Assembly: GCA_044356745.1 (NCBI GenBank)
Contig: JBIKVP010000015.1
Span: forward strand, 1 to 35,662
Direction: 5' to 3'
Source of the DNA: JBIKVP01 sp044356745
Lineage (GTDB): Bacteria; Pseudomonadota; Alphaproteobacteria; Rhizobiales; Beijerinckiaceae
Length of the DNA stretch: 35,662 nucleotides
Below are positions 1 to 8,023 of this stretch, in pieces. Every line of letters starts with the position of its first letter. Within the stretch, counting starts at the first letter, position 1. The notes below the pieces were generated by a model. It was not told where the DNA came from, made no database searches, and worked only from the letters and a program-made list of their open reading frames with translations. The translations under genes were made by a program, and so were the position numbers.

Positions 1-117
1 TTCGTGAAGGCCATCCTTGGCTTCCTGAATACCACTTTTCCGCAAAAAGCACGATTATGGGTTGACCGCCTATCCGATAACTTCAAAATACTTCAGACAC
101 CAACTCTTCAAATGTGA
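1..117 (+). CDS. IS630-family transposase, C-terminal fragment
   Basis: Frame 1 is open from the first base to a TGA at 115-117 and encodes 38 residues. The end of the peptide (FLNTTFPQKARLW..., then SDNFKILQTPTLQM) resembles the end of IS630-type DDE transposases, where I recall a block like FLRE.VP..W......TDNFRVIS. The DDE catalytic residues lie upstream, outside the window, so I cannot say whether the full gene is intact. The frame stops inside the terminal inverted repeat, as is usual for compact insertion sequences. Confidence 0.75.
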   Translation, partial: FVKAILGFLNTTFPQKARLWVDRLSDNFKILQTPTLQM

Positions 118-123
118 GGGGTA
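1..123 (+). mobile_element. IS630-family insertion sequence, 3' end (cut by window edge)
   Basis: This is the right end of an insertion sequence whose body lies outside the window. It contains the last codons of a transposase and a terminal inverted repeat at 100-123 that reads CCAACTCTTCA, five variable bases, then GAGGGGTA. The same repeat occurs in reverse complement at 35424-35447, with 19 of 24 positions identical. The outer edge is followed by TA, as expected for IS630 elements, which duplicate a TA dinucleotide on insertion. The element ends about 55 bases downstream of the tRNA-Lys 3' end. Confidence 0.85.
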
Positions 124-178
124 TAATCGTAACGGCTAACATTAAAAATCTGGCTTCGTACCAATGACCTAAAAAGCT

Positions 179-254
179 TGGTGAGCTCGCTGGGATTCGA
201 ACCCAGGACCTACTGATTAAAAGTCAGTTGCTCTACCGACTGAGCTACAAGCTC
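179..254 (-). tRNA. tRNA-Lys (anticodon TTT)
   Basis: The reverse strand folds as a complete 76-nt tRNA. The acceptor stem pairs GAGCTTG (254-248) with CGAGCTC (189-183) with one G-T pair. The discriminator A is at 182 and CCA is encoded at 181-179. The D arm starts TAGCTCAGTCGG, and the T arm has GGTTCGAATCC. The anticodon loop CTTTTAA (223-217) places TTT at 221-219, which reads AAA and AAG lysine codons. A good promoter lies just upstream at 268-296. The gene is complete, and the IS630 copy ends about 55 bases beyond its 3' end. Confidence 0.97.
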
Positions 255-267
255 TCACCTTAAAACA

Positions 268-296
268 TGCATACAAAGACAACACCTTAAATCAAG
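268..296 (-). promoter_or_regulatory. Probable sigma-70 promoter of tRNA-Lys
   Basis: On the reverse strand CTTGAT (296-291) is followed by a 17-base spacer and TATGCA (273-268). The -35 fits the alphaproteobacterial CTTGAC consensus well. Transcription would start about 7 bases before the mature tRNA 5' end at 254, a plausible leader length. This is a pattern match only. Confidence 0.5.
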
Positions 297-413
297 GGTT
301 CTTTATACCGTGCTGAGTTTGAATAAGAGGAATGTCCCCTCAGGTCAAGCGCTTATGTTGCGTTCTGGCGTTTTCTGATCAACCAATGAATATACTCACT
401 GACATAACGCAGA

Positions 414-1229
414 TTATATGACCAATTCAACGCTAACAGGCACATGGTCTGAGGGCTTTTCAAGTCCGCGATACTCTCTATGTATGTGCACTTTGTTCAT
501 TCTATCTGCGGCTTGAGGTGATAACAGCAAGTGATCAATGCGAATTCCATTATCTTTTGGCCAAGCACCCGATTGATAATCCCAAAACGTATAAACACCG
601 CCCTCATCATGGCAAGCGCGCACCGCATCAATCAAACCGAGGTTGAGTAGTGCGTGATAATGAGCGCGTGTTCTTGGCAAAAAGAGCGCATCGCCTTTCC
701 ATGCTTCAGGCGTGCGTGCATCAACGGATTTGGGAATAACATTATAATCACCTGCTAATATAAATGCTTCCTCATGGCGCAGGTGTTGCGCTGCACGTTG
801 ATGCAGCCTTTCCATCCAGCTTATTTTATAGCTGTATTTATCGGTGTTAACAGGATTGCCATTCGGCAAATAGATGGACGCAACCCTTATAACGCGGCCA
901 CTTTCTGACGTGAGCAGACCTTCAATATAGCGCGATTGAATATCCTCAGCATTGTCATCTAGTCCTCGGATCACATCATCAAGAGGTGACTTTGATATAA
1001 GCGCAACGCCATTGAATGTTTTTTGTCCATGTAAATACAGATTGTAACCCAATGATTCGACATCGCTCACAGGAAAATCATGATTTTGGCATTTGATTTC
1101 CTGCAAACACAGCACATCGGGCTTCTCCTCACTTAAAAAAGTTAAGAGATGCGCCAAACGCTGTCGCACTGAATTGACGTTCCACGTCGTAATGCGCAGA
1201 TGACTTGAAGAAGATGCTTGATGTGCCAT
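414..1229 (-). CDS. xth: Exodeoxyribonuclease III (AP endonuclease)
   Basis: This is a class II AP endonuclease of the exonuclease III family, which cuts the backbone 5' of abasic sites in base excision repair and has 3'-5' exonuclease activity. The family signatures appear in order: NVNSVRQR near the start, LQEIK with the metal-binding Glu, YLPNG, GDYNV, the DYQSGAWPKDNGIRIDHLL segment, and the terminal SDHVPV with the catalytic Asp-His. Length (about 271 residues) is normal. I prefer the ATG at 1229. The frame also has an upstream GTG at 1244 that would add five residues, and neither has a clear ribosome-binding site. The gene lies upstream of tRNA-Lys on the same strand and is divergent from the unknown 767-residue protein gene. 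Confidence 0.95.
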   Translation of the reverse strand: MAHQASSSSHLRITTWNVNSVRQRLAHLLTFLSEEKPDVLCLQEIKCQNHDFPVSDVESLGYNLYLHGQKTFNGVALISKSPLDDVIRGLDDNAEDIQSRYIEGLLTSESGRVIRVASIYLPNGNPVNTDKYSYKISWMERLHQRAAQHLRHEEAFILAGDYNVIPKSVDARTPEAWKGDALFLPRTRAHYHALLNLGLIDAVRACHDEGGVYTFWDYQSGAWPKDNGIRIDHLLLSPQAADRMNKVHIHREYRGLEKPSDHVPVSVELVI

Positions 1230-1244
1230 AGGGCGATTTAACAC

Positions 1245-1555
1245 AAAGCTTGCCGCGTTTGCATCTCAATTTTCAAGATTAACACAAAACACCGTTTGAA
1301 GGCTGCTATTATGAAATATTTACGAAAAATCATGTTATTAAAGTATTGTTTTTAAATTTTAAATTTTATTGTAACATGTGATTCATTGTAGCTAGGCGAT
1401 AAGTATAAACATTTTCATAAAAACCGCATTTAAAACAGCATTTTAATGCCATTATTTAAAATATCATAGAAAATTTAAAGCTAATGCTTTTTTGTATAAA
1501 ACTAAGGTTAACTTTATAAAGAATAAAAATATGATACATTTGATTTGAGGATTAA
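1245..1555. other. A/T-rich divergent intergenic region
   Basis: This stretch of about 310 bases between xth and the 1556 gene carries no open frame that I can support. It is strikingly rich in A/T with many TpA steps and short A or T tracts, unlike most other gaps in the window. Such regions are typical targets of nucleoid-associated silencers (MucR- or H-NS-like proteins); that link is inference. A small inverted repeat GCATT-TT-AATGC lies near 1438-1449. Confidence 0.6.
1508..1535 (+). promoter_or_regulatory. Possible promoter of the 1556 gene
   Basis: TTAACT (1508-1513), a 16-base spacer and TATGAT (1530-1535) form a weak sigma-70-like promoter about 20 bases before the GTG start at 1556. 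In such A/T-rich DNA chance matches are frequent, so this is tentative. Confidence 0.3.
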
Positions 1556-3859
1556 GTGAATCACGAGGGTATTGCGATGTCTGGCACAGGAACAATTACA
1601 TCAAATAGCAGAGCGGATAAAGGGCGCGCCAACCATCGTGATATAGATGATAAAGAATTTAAAAACCGCAATGCTGCGCCTGCAGCGCAAAAAAAAGAAG
1701 AGACAGTACCTGTTAAAAGCACTAAAAATAAAAATGAAGCAAAAAAACAGCAATCTGATGACACATCAGGTGAGACAACCCTGCCTGAAAACGCTCAAAA
1801 AGTGTCAACATTCAAAGGAAACGACATTTATTCAGCTCCATCTGATGATGGAGGATATGATAATTATATTGATGTAAGGGGCGATATAACCGCACTGAGC
1901 TCGACGCCAGAACAGCTTACGAATAGTGATGTAGGTTCAGGTGAAATGAGAGAAGAAGTGAGAGATGCTGCAGAAGGTAACGGCCTGACAGCTGATGAGC
2001 TCAAATTTCATGCCACATCAATAGGCAATATGCGCAATGAACTTGACGCTTTAAAAGCAACAGCATCGGGTGAGAATAGACATTGGTTAGCCAGTGCAGT
2101 GGGAAAAATTGGCAAGGGCGATGAAAACCGTGATGCGCACATCACAGCTCTTGAAACGCAAATCGCCGAATATGAAAAAGCGATTATAGCCAATAAAACA
2201 ACAGGACATTCTGCTGATGTCATGGAAGCATTTAAATCAGCTGAACAAGCTTTAGCGACAGCTTCGGGCACTACTTACCAACAAGAAGCTGCTTCTAATA
2301 AAAATGCAGCAATGACAACAGGTCTTATAGCAGCTGTTGGAACGGGTGTCGCCGCAGGTGCGACTGCTGGAGCTGCTGTTGTTGCAACAAAAGCCACTGG
2401 TCTAGCTGCAGGTTTATTATCAGTTGGGGTAGGTGCTGGTACAGGTTTAGGACTTGGAGTAATCAATGGCGCTGTATCGTATGGCTCGGCGCGCCTTCAA
2501 GGCATGGGGCATAACCAAGCTGCTGACATTGCAACAAAACAAGTCAAAGATGGTATTTGGAATGGAAGTATAAGTGGCGCTTTAAAAGCGGTTCAAATTG
2601 GTGCTGAAGCAATAAAAGCTGGTAATGCAGCTTTGGCCGCATCTATGACTGACAAACTGGGTGATTTTAGCCCAAGTATTCGAGAGGTCATTAAAGGTGC
2701 AGCAGGTGCAACGGATGAAGTAGCAACAGCAGCAAAAGAGGCCGTTGTTAGCGCAGCAGATGATGCAGCAAGTTTCGCTGATGACGTAGCTGGTGCTGCT
2801 GAAGATACTGTGGCTAATCTCAATCCTGCAGAAAAAGTTGCCAACTTCTTTGAAGCAGTATCAACAAAGCTTGATCAAGCAAGCACTGCCGCAACAAAAG
2901 CCATAGACAGTGGCATTGAAAAAGTCGGTTTAAAGCCTGCGATGGATCTCGTTAAAGCGCCCGGAGAACTTTTGAGACAAGCATCAACGCGGTTACAACT
3001 AAAAGCGGCAACCTCATCGAATCCAACTCTTAAAACGCTTGGTTTCTTGAGCGAAAAAGGGATTGATTTAAGCCAAAAAGTCATGAAATTTGGCGTTCCA
3101 GCAAATATTACTGCGACTTTAGCAAACAAAATTACCGGACAAGTCGCGCTTAATGATGAAAAAACAACAAGCCACACTTTTGTCGTTCCTCATGAAAGTA
3201 AAATAGATCAACTCAGCATTGAACAGCGCAAAGCGCTTCAGCTTATGGGTGGAGCACCAGAAGGCTCAACAGTCAACGTTGATGTTATTAACAAGCCTTT
3301 GTTTGGCATTTTACCACGTCAAGTCGCACAGGGCACCGTCAAAACACAAGCTTATGCAAAAGATGGATATGTGCCCATTGTCGGAGGAGGCCCAGGTTTC
3401 TTGGGTATTGAAGGCGGAACAAACGGATTTGGACTCAATAAATCTGGTACTGTTGCAGCAGCACAATCACACCGTGCGTCCATATCACAAACACTATTTG
3501 GTGGCTTAATACGCTTGGAAACGAATGCAATTGCTGCAGGCAGCAAAATGGTTGATGATACAACTATTAAACCAACATCTGCTTCTAGCAAAATGGGAGT
3601 TCGCCCAGTTGATGCAAGTGGTGGCAACAAACTTACTGTAGGTCCACTGCAGCTCGGTGTCAGCACATCTTTTACTCCTATAGAGATTGGGACAAATGGG
3701 GCGCCGGTGAATTTGAAGCCCCAGCATTATATTACTGCAGCAGTGAATTGGAATGCTATGAAAGTCATTCCAGAATTCTTGAAAATGGCATTTCTGCCTG
3801 CTGTGGCTCCATCAACTCAGGCTATAAATCCTGCTGCTAAATCGGTTTCATCGAGTTAA
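1556..3859 (+). CDS. Unrecognised 767-residue Ala/Gly-rich protein, effector-like
   Basis: I do not recognise this family. Residues 1-130 are polar, charged and probably disordered, with no Sec signal. Residues 190-235 look coiled-coil-like. Residues 251-308 form a long Gly/Ala/Val hydrophobic stretch with GxxxG-like spacing, suited to a membrane hairpin. Residues 381-425 form an Ala-rich amphipathic segment with regularly spaced Asp/Glu. The last 230 residues are Gly-rich and probably beta-structured. There are no cysteines. The start may be GTG 1556 (GAGG 6 bases upstream) or ATG 1577 (GAGGG 7 bases upstream). The gene looks richer in A/T than rpoZ and rsh beside it, which together with its A/T-rich upstream region suggests transfer. 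A secreted membrane-active effector or translocator is a guess. A structural or phage-type protein is also possible. Confidence 0.85.
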   Translation: MNHEGIAMSGTGTITSNSRADKGRANHRDIDDKEFKNRNAAPAAQKKEETVPVKSTKNKNEAKKQQSDDTSGETTLPENAQKVSTFKGNDIYSAPSDDGGYDNYIDVRGDITALSSTPEQLTNSDVGSGEMREEVRDAAEGNGLTADELKFHATSIGNMRNELDALKATASGENRHWLASAVGKIGKGDENRDAHITALETQIAEYEKAIIANKTTGHSADVMEAFKSAEQALATASGTTYQQEAASNKNAAMTTGLIAAVGTGVAAGATAGAAVVATKATGLAAGLLSVGVGAGTGLGLGVINGAVSYGSARLQGMGHNQAADIATKQVKDGIWNGSISGALKAVQIGAEAIKAGNAALAASMTDKLGDFSPSIREVIKGAAGATDEVATAAKEAVVSAADDAASFADDVAGAAEDTVANLNPAEKVANFFEAVSTKLDQASTAATKAIDSGIEKVGLKPAMDLVKAPGELLRQASTRLQLKAATSSNPTLKTLGFLSEKGIDLSQKVMKFGVPANITATLANKITGQVALNDEKTTSHTFVVPHESKIDQLSIEQRKALQLMGGAPEGSTVNVDVINKPLFGILPRQVAQGTVKTQAYAKDGYVPIVGGGPGFLGIEGGTNGFGLNKSGTVAAAQSHRASISQTLFGGLIRLETNAIAAGSKMVDDTTIKPTSASSKMGVRPVDASGGNKLTVGPLQLGVSTSFTPIEIGTNGAPVNLKPQHYITAAVNWNAMKVIPEFLKMAFLPAVAPSTQAINPAAKSVSSS

Positions 3860-3921
3860 AAAAACATTTTTTAAAAATGTCTTCACTTAAAGGGGGCTTG
3901 GCGTGTTTATAGCATCACACG

Positions 3922-3949
3922 CTTGCTCTTTGGCGCTTCTTGAGATAAT
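3922..3949 (+). promoter_or_regulatory. Possible promoter of rpoZ-rsh
   Basis: CTTGCT (3922-3927), a 16-base spacer and GATAAT (3944-3949) lie about 55 bases before the rpoZ start and resemble the alphaproteobacterial housekeeping promoter. This is a pattern match only. Confidence 0.35.
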
Positions 3950-4003
3950 GCCAAGAGTAGAAAAATATTTCATGCGCAATGAAATAAGAACAACGAGGAT
4001 GTT

Positions 4004-4411
4004 ATGGCACGGGTCACTGTTGAAGATTGTATTGGTGAAGGCAAAGTTGCCAACCGTTTCGAGTTGGTTATTCTTGCGAGTCATCGCGCGCGCCTTCTCT
4101 CGCAAGGGGCGCCTTTGATGGTCGATCGTGATCGCGATAAAAATCCGGTTGTAGCATTACGTGAAATTGCTCAAAAAACCATTCATCCTGAAGACCTGAA
4201 GGAAGATCTCATTCACTCCCTGCAAAAGCAGGTAGAGACTGATGAGCCTGAAGAAGATATCGTTGATGGTATCAGTGCAGATTCGCAAGGTGGTGGACAA
4301 GGCGGTACAGGCGAAGAAGATCGTCCACAGTTTGATCGCATGAGTGAAGATGATCTTTTACGCGGTATGAATGAACTCGTTCCGCCTAAGAATGATGACG
4401 ACGACGATTAA
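4004..4411 (+). CDS. rpoZ: RNA polymerase omega subunit
   Basis: Omega is the small RNA polymerase subunit that helps assemble and stabilise the beta' subunit. The N-terminus MARVTVEDC, the NRFELV.LASHRAR helix and DKNPVVALREIA are family signatures. DLKEDLIHSLQK and the following acidic tail (135 residues in total, ending in a run of Asp) match the long rhizobial form rather than the roughly 90-residue enterobacterial one. Residues 11-15 (GEGKV) seem slightly expanded compared with the usual DKV before NRFE. The start has GAGG a few bases upstream (ACGAGGATGTTATG). It is followed by rsh in the same orientation, the usual order, although the gap is about 200 bases. Confidence 0.96.
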   Translation: MARVTVEDCIGEGKVANRFELVILASHRARLLSQGAPLMVDRDRDKNPVVALREIAQKTIHPEDLKEDLIHSLQKQVETDEPEEDIVDGISADSQGGGQGGTGEEDRPQFDRMSEDDLLRGMNELVPPKNDDDDD

Positions 4412-4612
4412 AAATAGCACACACGTGTCTCAATAATCATTGCGAGAGAATGTAAGCGCACAATGATTGTGTTTGTCACATTCCTAGCCTTATTTGTCTA
4501 TTGACGGCATTAGAACGGGGAGAGATAACGTGTTTATGCGTGCTCCATAATACTTCTCTGTGATGCCTTGACATTCATGCTCGATAACTCTGACCGCTCC
4601 CCTGCCCCGTTC

Positions 4613-6823
4613 ATGCGTCAGTATGAACTTGTTGATCGCGTGCGCAGTTATAACGCACATTGCGACGAAGATTTACTCAATCGCGCCTATGTTTACGCGA
4701 TGCAGGCTCACAGCCATCAAAAGCGTGCCTCGGGCGATCCTTATTTTATGCACCCCCTTGAAGTGGCTGCTATTCTCACCGATCTCAAGCTTGATGATGC
4801 AACCATTGTGGCGGCTATCCTTCATGATACGATTGAAGATACCAGCGCGACCCGTGAAGAAATTGATCGCCTGTTTGGTGCTGATATCGGTGCGTTGGTT
4901 GAAGGTCTGACAAAAATCAAAAAACTGGATTTTGTCTCCAAAAAAGCGACACAGGGCGAAAATTTTCGGAAACTACTCCTTGCTATTGCTGCCGACGTGC
5001 GTGTGCTTCTCGTCAAGCTTGCTGATCGTTTACACAACATGCGCACGTTGCATCATGTACCGCCTGAAAAGCGCGTGCGTATTTCAGAAGAAACACTTGA
5101 TATTTATGCCCCCCTTGCTGGCCGTATGGGGATGCAAGATATGCGTGAAGAGCTGGAAGACCTTTCATTCCGCAATATCAAGCCTGATGCTTATGTCACA
5201 ATCGTTGAGCATCTGGATAAGCTGCAAGATAAAAACGTCAATCTCATTGAGCAGATTGAGAGTGAATTATCATCAAAGCTTGCTGAAAAAGGCATAGATG
5301 CCGATATTAATGGACGACGAAAGCAGCCTTATTCAATCTGGAAAAAGATGGAGCGCAAATCCATCTCTTTTGAGCAGCTTTCGGATATTTTCGGCTTCCG
5401 CGTTCTGGTGCATTCACTTGATGAATGTTACCGCGTCTTAGGTGTTATCCATACCACGTGGCCAATGGTTCCGGGGCGTTTTAAAGACTATATTTCAACG
5501 CCAAAACAAAACGATTATCGCTCTCTTCATACCACTGTGGTCGGCTCAGGACACCAACGTGTCGAACTTCAGATTCGCACTTATGATCTCAATGTAATTG
5601 CAGAACAGGGTATTGCTGCGCACGCGCTTTATAAAGACGCGAATAACTTGAGCAGCCACGTACCGTTTTCTGAAACAGGTGCTTATCGCTGGCTTCGTCA
5701 CACCGTTGATATGCTTGCGGAAGGTGACAATCCAGAAGAATTTTTAGAGCATACCAAACTTGAGCTTTTTCAAGATCAGGTCTTTTGTTTCACGCCCAAA
5801 GGTTTGTTAATTGCCCTGCCGCGTAGCGCGACGCCGATTGATTTTGCTTACGCAGTTCACACCAAAGTTGGCCATTCTGCTGTGGGGTGTAAAATAAATG
5901 GGCACATGGCTCCTTTATTATCCGAACTTAAAAACGGTGATGAGGTTGAAATTATTCGCTCGGAAGGACAGGTTCCTCCCGCGGCATGGGAAGGACTTGT
6001 CGTGACAGGAAAAGCCCGTGCAGCCATTCGCCGTGCGACACGCGCCGCCATTCAGCGTCAATACGCCGGATTGGGCCGTCAAATCCTTACGCGGGCGTTT
6101 GAGCGTGCTGAAAAGAACTTTACCGATGACAAGCTTAAAGCCGCCCTACCTCGTCTCGCACGTAATAATGTCGATGAAGTCTTGGCGGCGGTTGGGTGCG
6201 GCGAAATGTTTTCAGGCGATGTCGTTAAAGCGCTCTATCCTGATTATATTGTTCCTAAAACCCATACACCTGCCTATTCAGAAGCCGCCCGTCGTTTGCT
6301 GAAAAATCATGATGGAGAAGAAGAGATCCATGTGTCAGGAACCAATAGTAATGGTCATGAGGATAGCAAAAAGGGAATTCCAATTCGCGGCCTAAACAGT
6401 GATTTGCCTATCAGTTTTGCGCCACGCGTTGGCGCTGTTCCTGGCGATCGTATTGTGGGTATTCTTAACCTGGGTGTTGGTGTCACCATTTATCCAATTC
6501 AATCACCTGCTTTGGCTGAATTTGAAAATGTGCCAGAGCGTTGGCTTGATGTGAGATGGGATATTGAAGAGCGCGGTGCACATCGCTTTCCAGCGCGATT
6601 ATTGCTTAAAACAATCAATGAGCCGGGCACACTTGCCCAAATCTCACAAATTATCGCCGATCACGATGGAAATATTGAGAGCATTTCCATTAAACGCAGT
6701 ACGCCAGATTTCTCGGATACTGTCATTGAACTGTCCGTGTGGGATCTCAAACACTTAAATGCTATTATTTCAGAGTTACGTTCACGCAGTGTGATCAGTA
6801 AAATTGACCGCGATATGGGATAA
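4613..6823 (+). CDS. rsh: Bifunctional (p)ppGpp synthetase/hydrolase Rsh
   Basis: This is the RelA/SpoT homologue that makes and degrades the stringent-response alarmone (p)ppGpp. Counting from ATG 4613, the HD hydrolase domain has HDTIED at 71-76. The synthetase domain follows and contains RFKD at 289-292. This RXKD form is typical of bifunctional enzymes, unlike the EXDD of the synthetase-only RelA. A TGS domain lies at about 389-450 and an ACT domain at about 657-735. I chose ATG 4613 because rhizobial homologues begin MRQYELV. The frame extends upstream to ATG 4577 and TTG 4568, none with a good ribosome-binding site. Its stop lies only 5 bases from the convergent lpxB stop. Confidence 0.95.
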   Translation: MRQYELVDRVRSYNAHCDEDLLNRAYVYAMQAHSHQKRASGDPYFMHPLEVAAILTDLKLDDATIVAAILHDTIEDTSATREEIDRLFGADIGALVEGLTKIKKLDFVSKKATQGENFRKLLLAIAADVRVLLVKLADRLHNMRTLHHVPPEKRVRISEETLDIYAPLAGRMGMQDMREELEDLSFRNIKPDAYVTIVEHLDKLQDKNVNLIEQIESELSSKLAEKGIDADINGRRKQPYSIWKKMERKSISFEQLSDIFGFRVLVHSLDECYRVLGVIHTTWPMVPGRFKDYISTPKQNDYRSLHTTVVGSGHQRVELQIRTYDLNVIAEQGIAAHALYKDANNLSSHVPFSETGAYRWLRHTVDMLAEGDNPEEFLEHTKLELFQDQVFCFTPKGLLIALPRSATPIDFAYAVHTKVGHSAVGCKINGHMAPLLSELKNGDEVEIIRSEGQVPPAAWEGLVVTGKARAAIRRATRAAIQRQYAGLGRQILTRAFERAEKNFTDDKLKAALPRLARNNVDEVLAAVGCGEMFSGDVVKALYPDYIVPKTHTPAYSEAARRLLKNHDGEEEIHVSGTNSNGHEDSKKGIPIRGLNSDLPISFAPRVGAVPGDRIVGILNLGVGVTIYPIQSPALAEFENVPERWLDVRWDIEERGAHRFPARLLLKTINEPGTLAQISQIIADHDGNIESISIKRSTPDFSDTVIELSVWDLKHLNAIISELRSRSVISKIDRDMG

Positions 6824-6828
6824 TAGGA

Positions 6829-7992
6829 TTAATCTAAGCCTTGGAGCACCACCCTCACCGCCTCTTTTGAAGGGCTAAAGCCACTCTTTTGCATGATGTG
6901 TGTAAGCCGCTCAAAGCCTTCAGTCTGCGTTTGGCGCTCAACTGTTTGTGCTAATATACTGAGCATCGCATCACATAAACGTGATGCTGTTGCATTCTCT
7001 TGCAAAAATTCAGGCATGAGCTTTTCACCTAAAATGAGGTTAGGTAAGAGCACCGTTGGCACTTGAATGAGCCGCCGTGCAATCGCCGCTTCCCAAGCAC
7101 TGACTTTATAGGCGGCTACCGTTGGAATGCCCGCCAGTGCAAGCTCGAGGGTTACCGTGCCCGAAGCCGCAAGAGCAGCGCGCGCCTGACGAAACGCAGC
7201 GCGTTTAGCCTCTTCCCCTGTTATAATATCAATAGGATGTGTCCATGTTGTTACGCCTTCACTGATACGTTCTGCAAGATGCGGGACGGCGGGTAAAATA
7301 AATCGCGCCTGAGGGTATGCTTTTGCAAGTCGCGCAACAACTTCGCCAAAAAGGGGCAACAAATGACGGATTTCAGAACCACGTGATCCGGGTAAAATTA
7401 AAATCGTTGGTGCTTCAATATGATCACGTTGAGATTGCTCTTGAGCGTTTGGTTTATACGCTGTCTGTTGCTCAATCAGAGGATGTCCTACAAACACAGT
7501 AGGCGGCCCCTTAAGGCGCGCTATCGCATCGGGCTCGAAGGGAAGCAGTGCAAGAATTTGATCGACAAAGGGGCGCATTTTAATTGCGCGTGTAGGTCGC
7601 CACGCCCACACACTTGGACACACCCAGTGCACTTGGCGAATGCGAGGCTGAGCATGACGCACCTTTTTAAGGACACGCAATGAAAAATCAGGACTATCAA
7701 TCGTCAAGATTAAATCAGGTTTAAACGCTATCGCAGCGCGTGCCGTCTCGCGAATATGCCTTAAAATCAGTGGTAAGCGTCCAATGACTGCTGCAAAGCC
7801 CATGACCGCAATATCTGACATTGGTAAAAGGCTTTTTCCTTGGAGTGCTTGATCGCCAACACCCGCAATTACCAGTTCACGAGGCGCAATCTGTCGGCGC
7901 AGTTCTGCAATAAATTCGCATGCAAGCGCATCACCAGAAGGTTCACCCGCAACGATAAAAAGACGAAAGGGGTGATCATTGGGCTTATGCAA
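6829..7992 (-). CDS. lpxB: Lipid-A-disaccharide synthase
   Basis: This GT19 glycosyltransferase joins UDP-2,3-diacylglucosamine and lipid X to form the lipid A disaccharide at the inner membrane. The family blocks are present: VAGEPSGD near the N-terminus, HWVCPSVWAWRP, FVGHPLIEQ, LPGSRGSEI and LAASGTVTLELAL. I prefer a TTG start at 7992, preceded by AGGAAA at 7 bases, which gives 387 residues, the normal length, and lies just beyond the stop of the upstream cyclase gene. In-frame starts at 8055 (ATG) and 8082 would overlap that gene and add 21 or 30 residues with no family match. lpxB usually sits in an lpxD-fabZ-lpxA cluster; here it stands apart from it. Confidence 0.93.
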   Translation of the reverse strand: MHKPNDHPFRLFIVAGEPSGDALACEFIAELRRQIAPRELVIAGVGDQALQGKSLLPMSDIAVMGFAAVIGRLPLILRHIRETARAAIAFKPDLILTIDSPDFSLRVLKKVRHAQPRIRQVHWVCPSVWAWRPTRAIKMRPFVDQILALLPFEPDAIARLKGPPTVFVGHPLIEQQTAYKPNAQEQSQRDHIEAPTILILPGSRGSEIRHLLPLFGEVVARLAKAYPQARFILPAVPHLAERISEGVTTWTHPIDIITGEEAKRAAFRQARAALAASGTVTLELALAGIPTVAAYKVSAWEAAIARRLIQVPTVLLPNLILGEKLMPEFLQENATASRLCDAMLSILAQTVERQTQTEGFERLTHIMQKSGFSPSKEAVRVVLQGLD

Positions 7993-8023
7993 CGCAAAGT
8001 TTCCTGAAAATATCGATAAAGCG

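Noticed and set aside
3865..3885. A palindrome ACATTTTT-T-AAAAATGT after the 1556 gene as terminator.
   Set aside because: The loop is too small and the stem is all A/T except its ends, without a distinct T-run; A/T-rich chance is enough.
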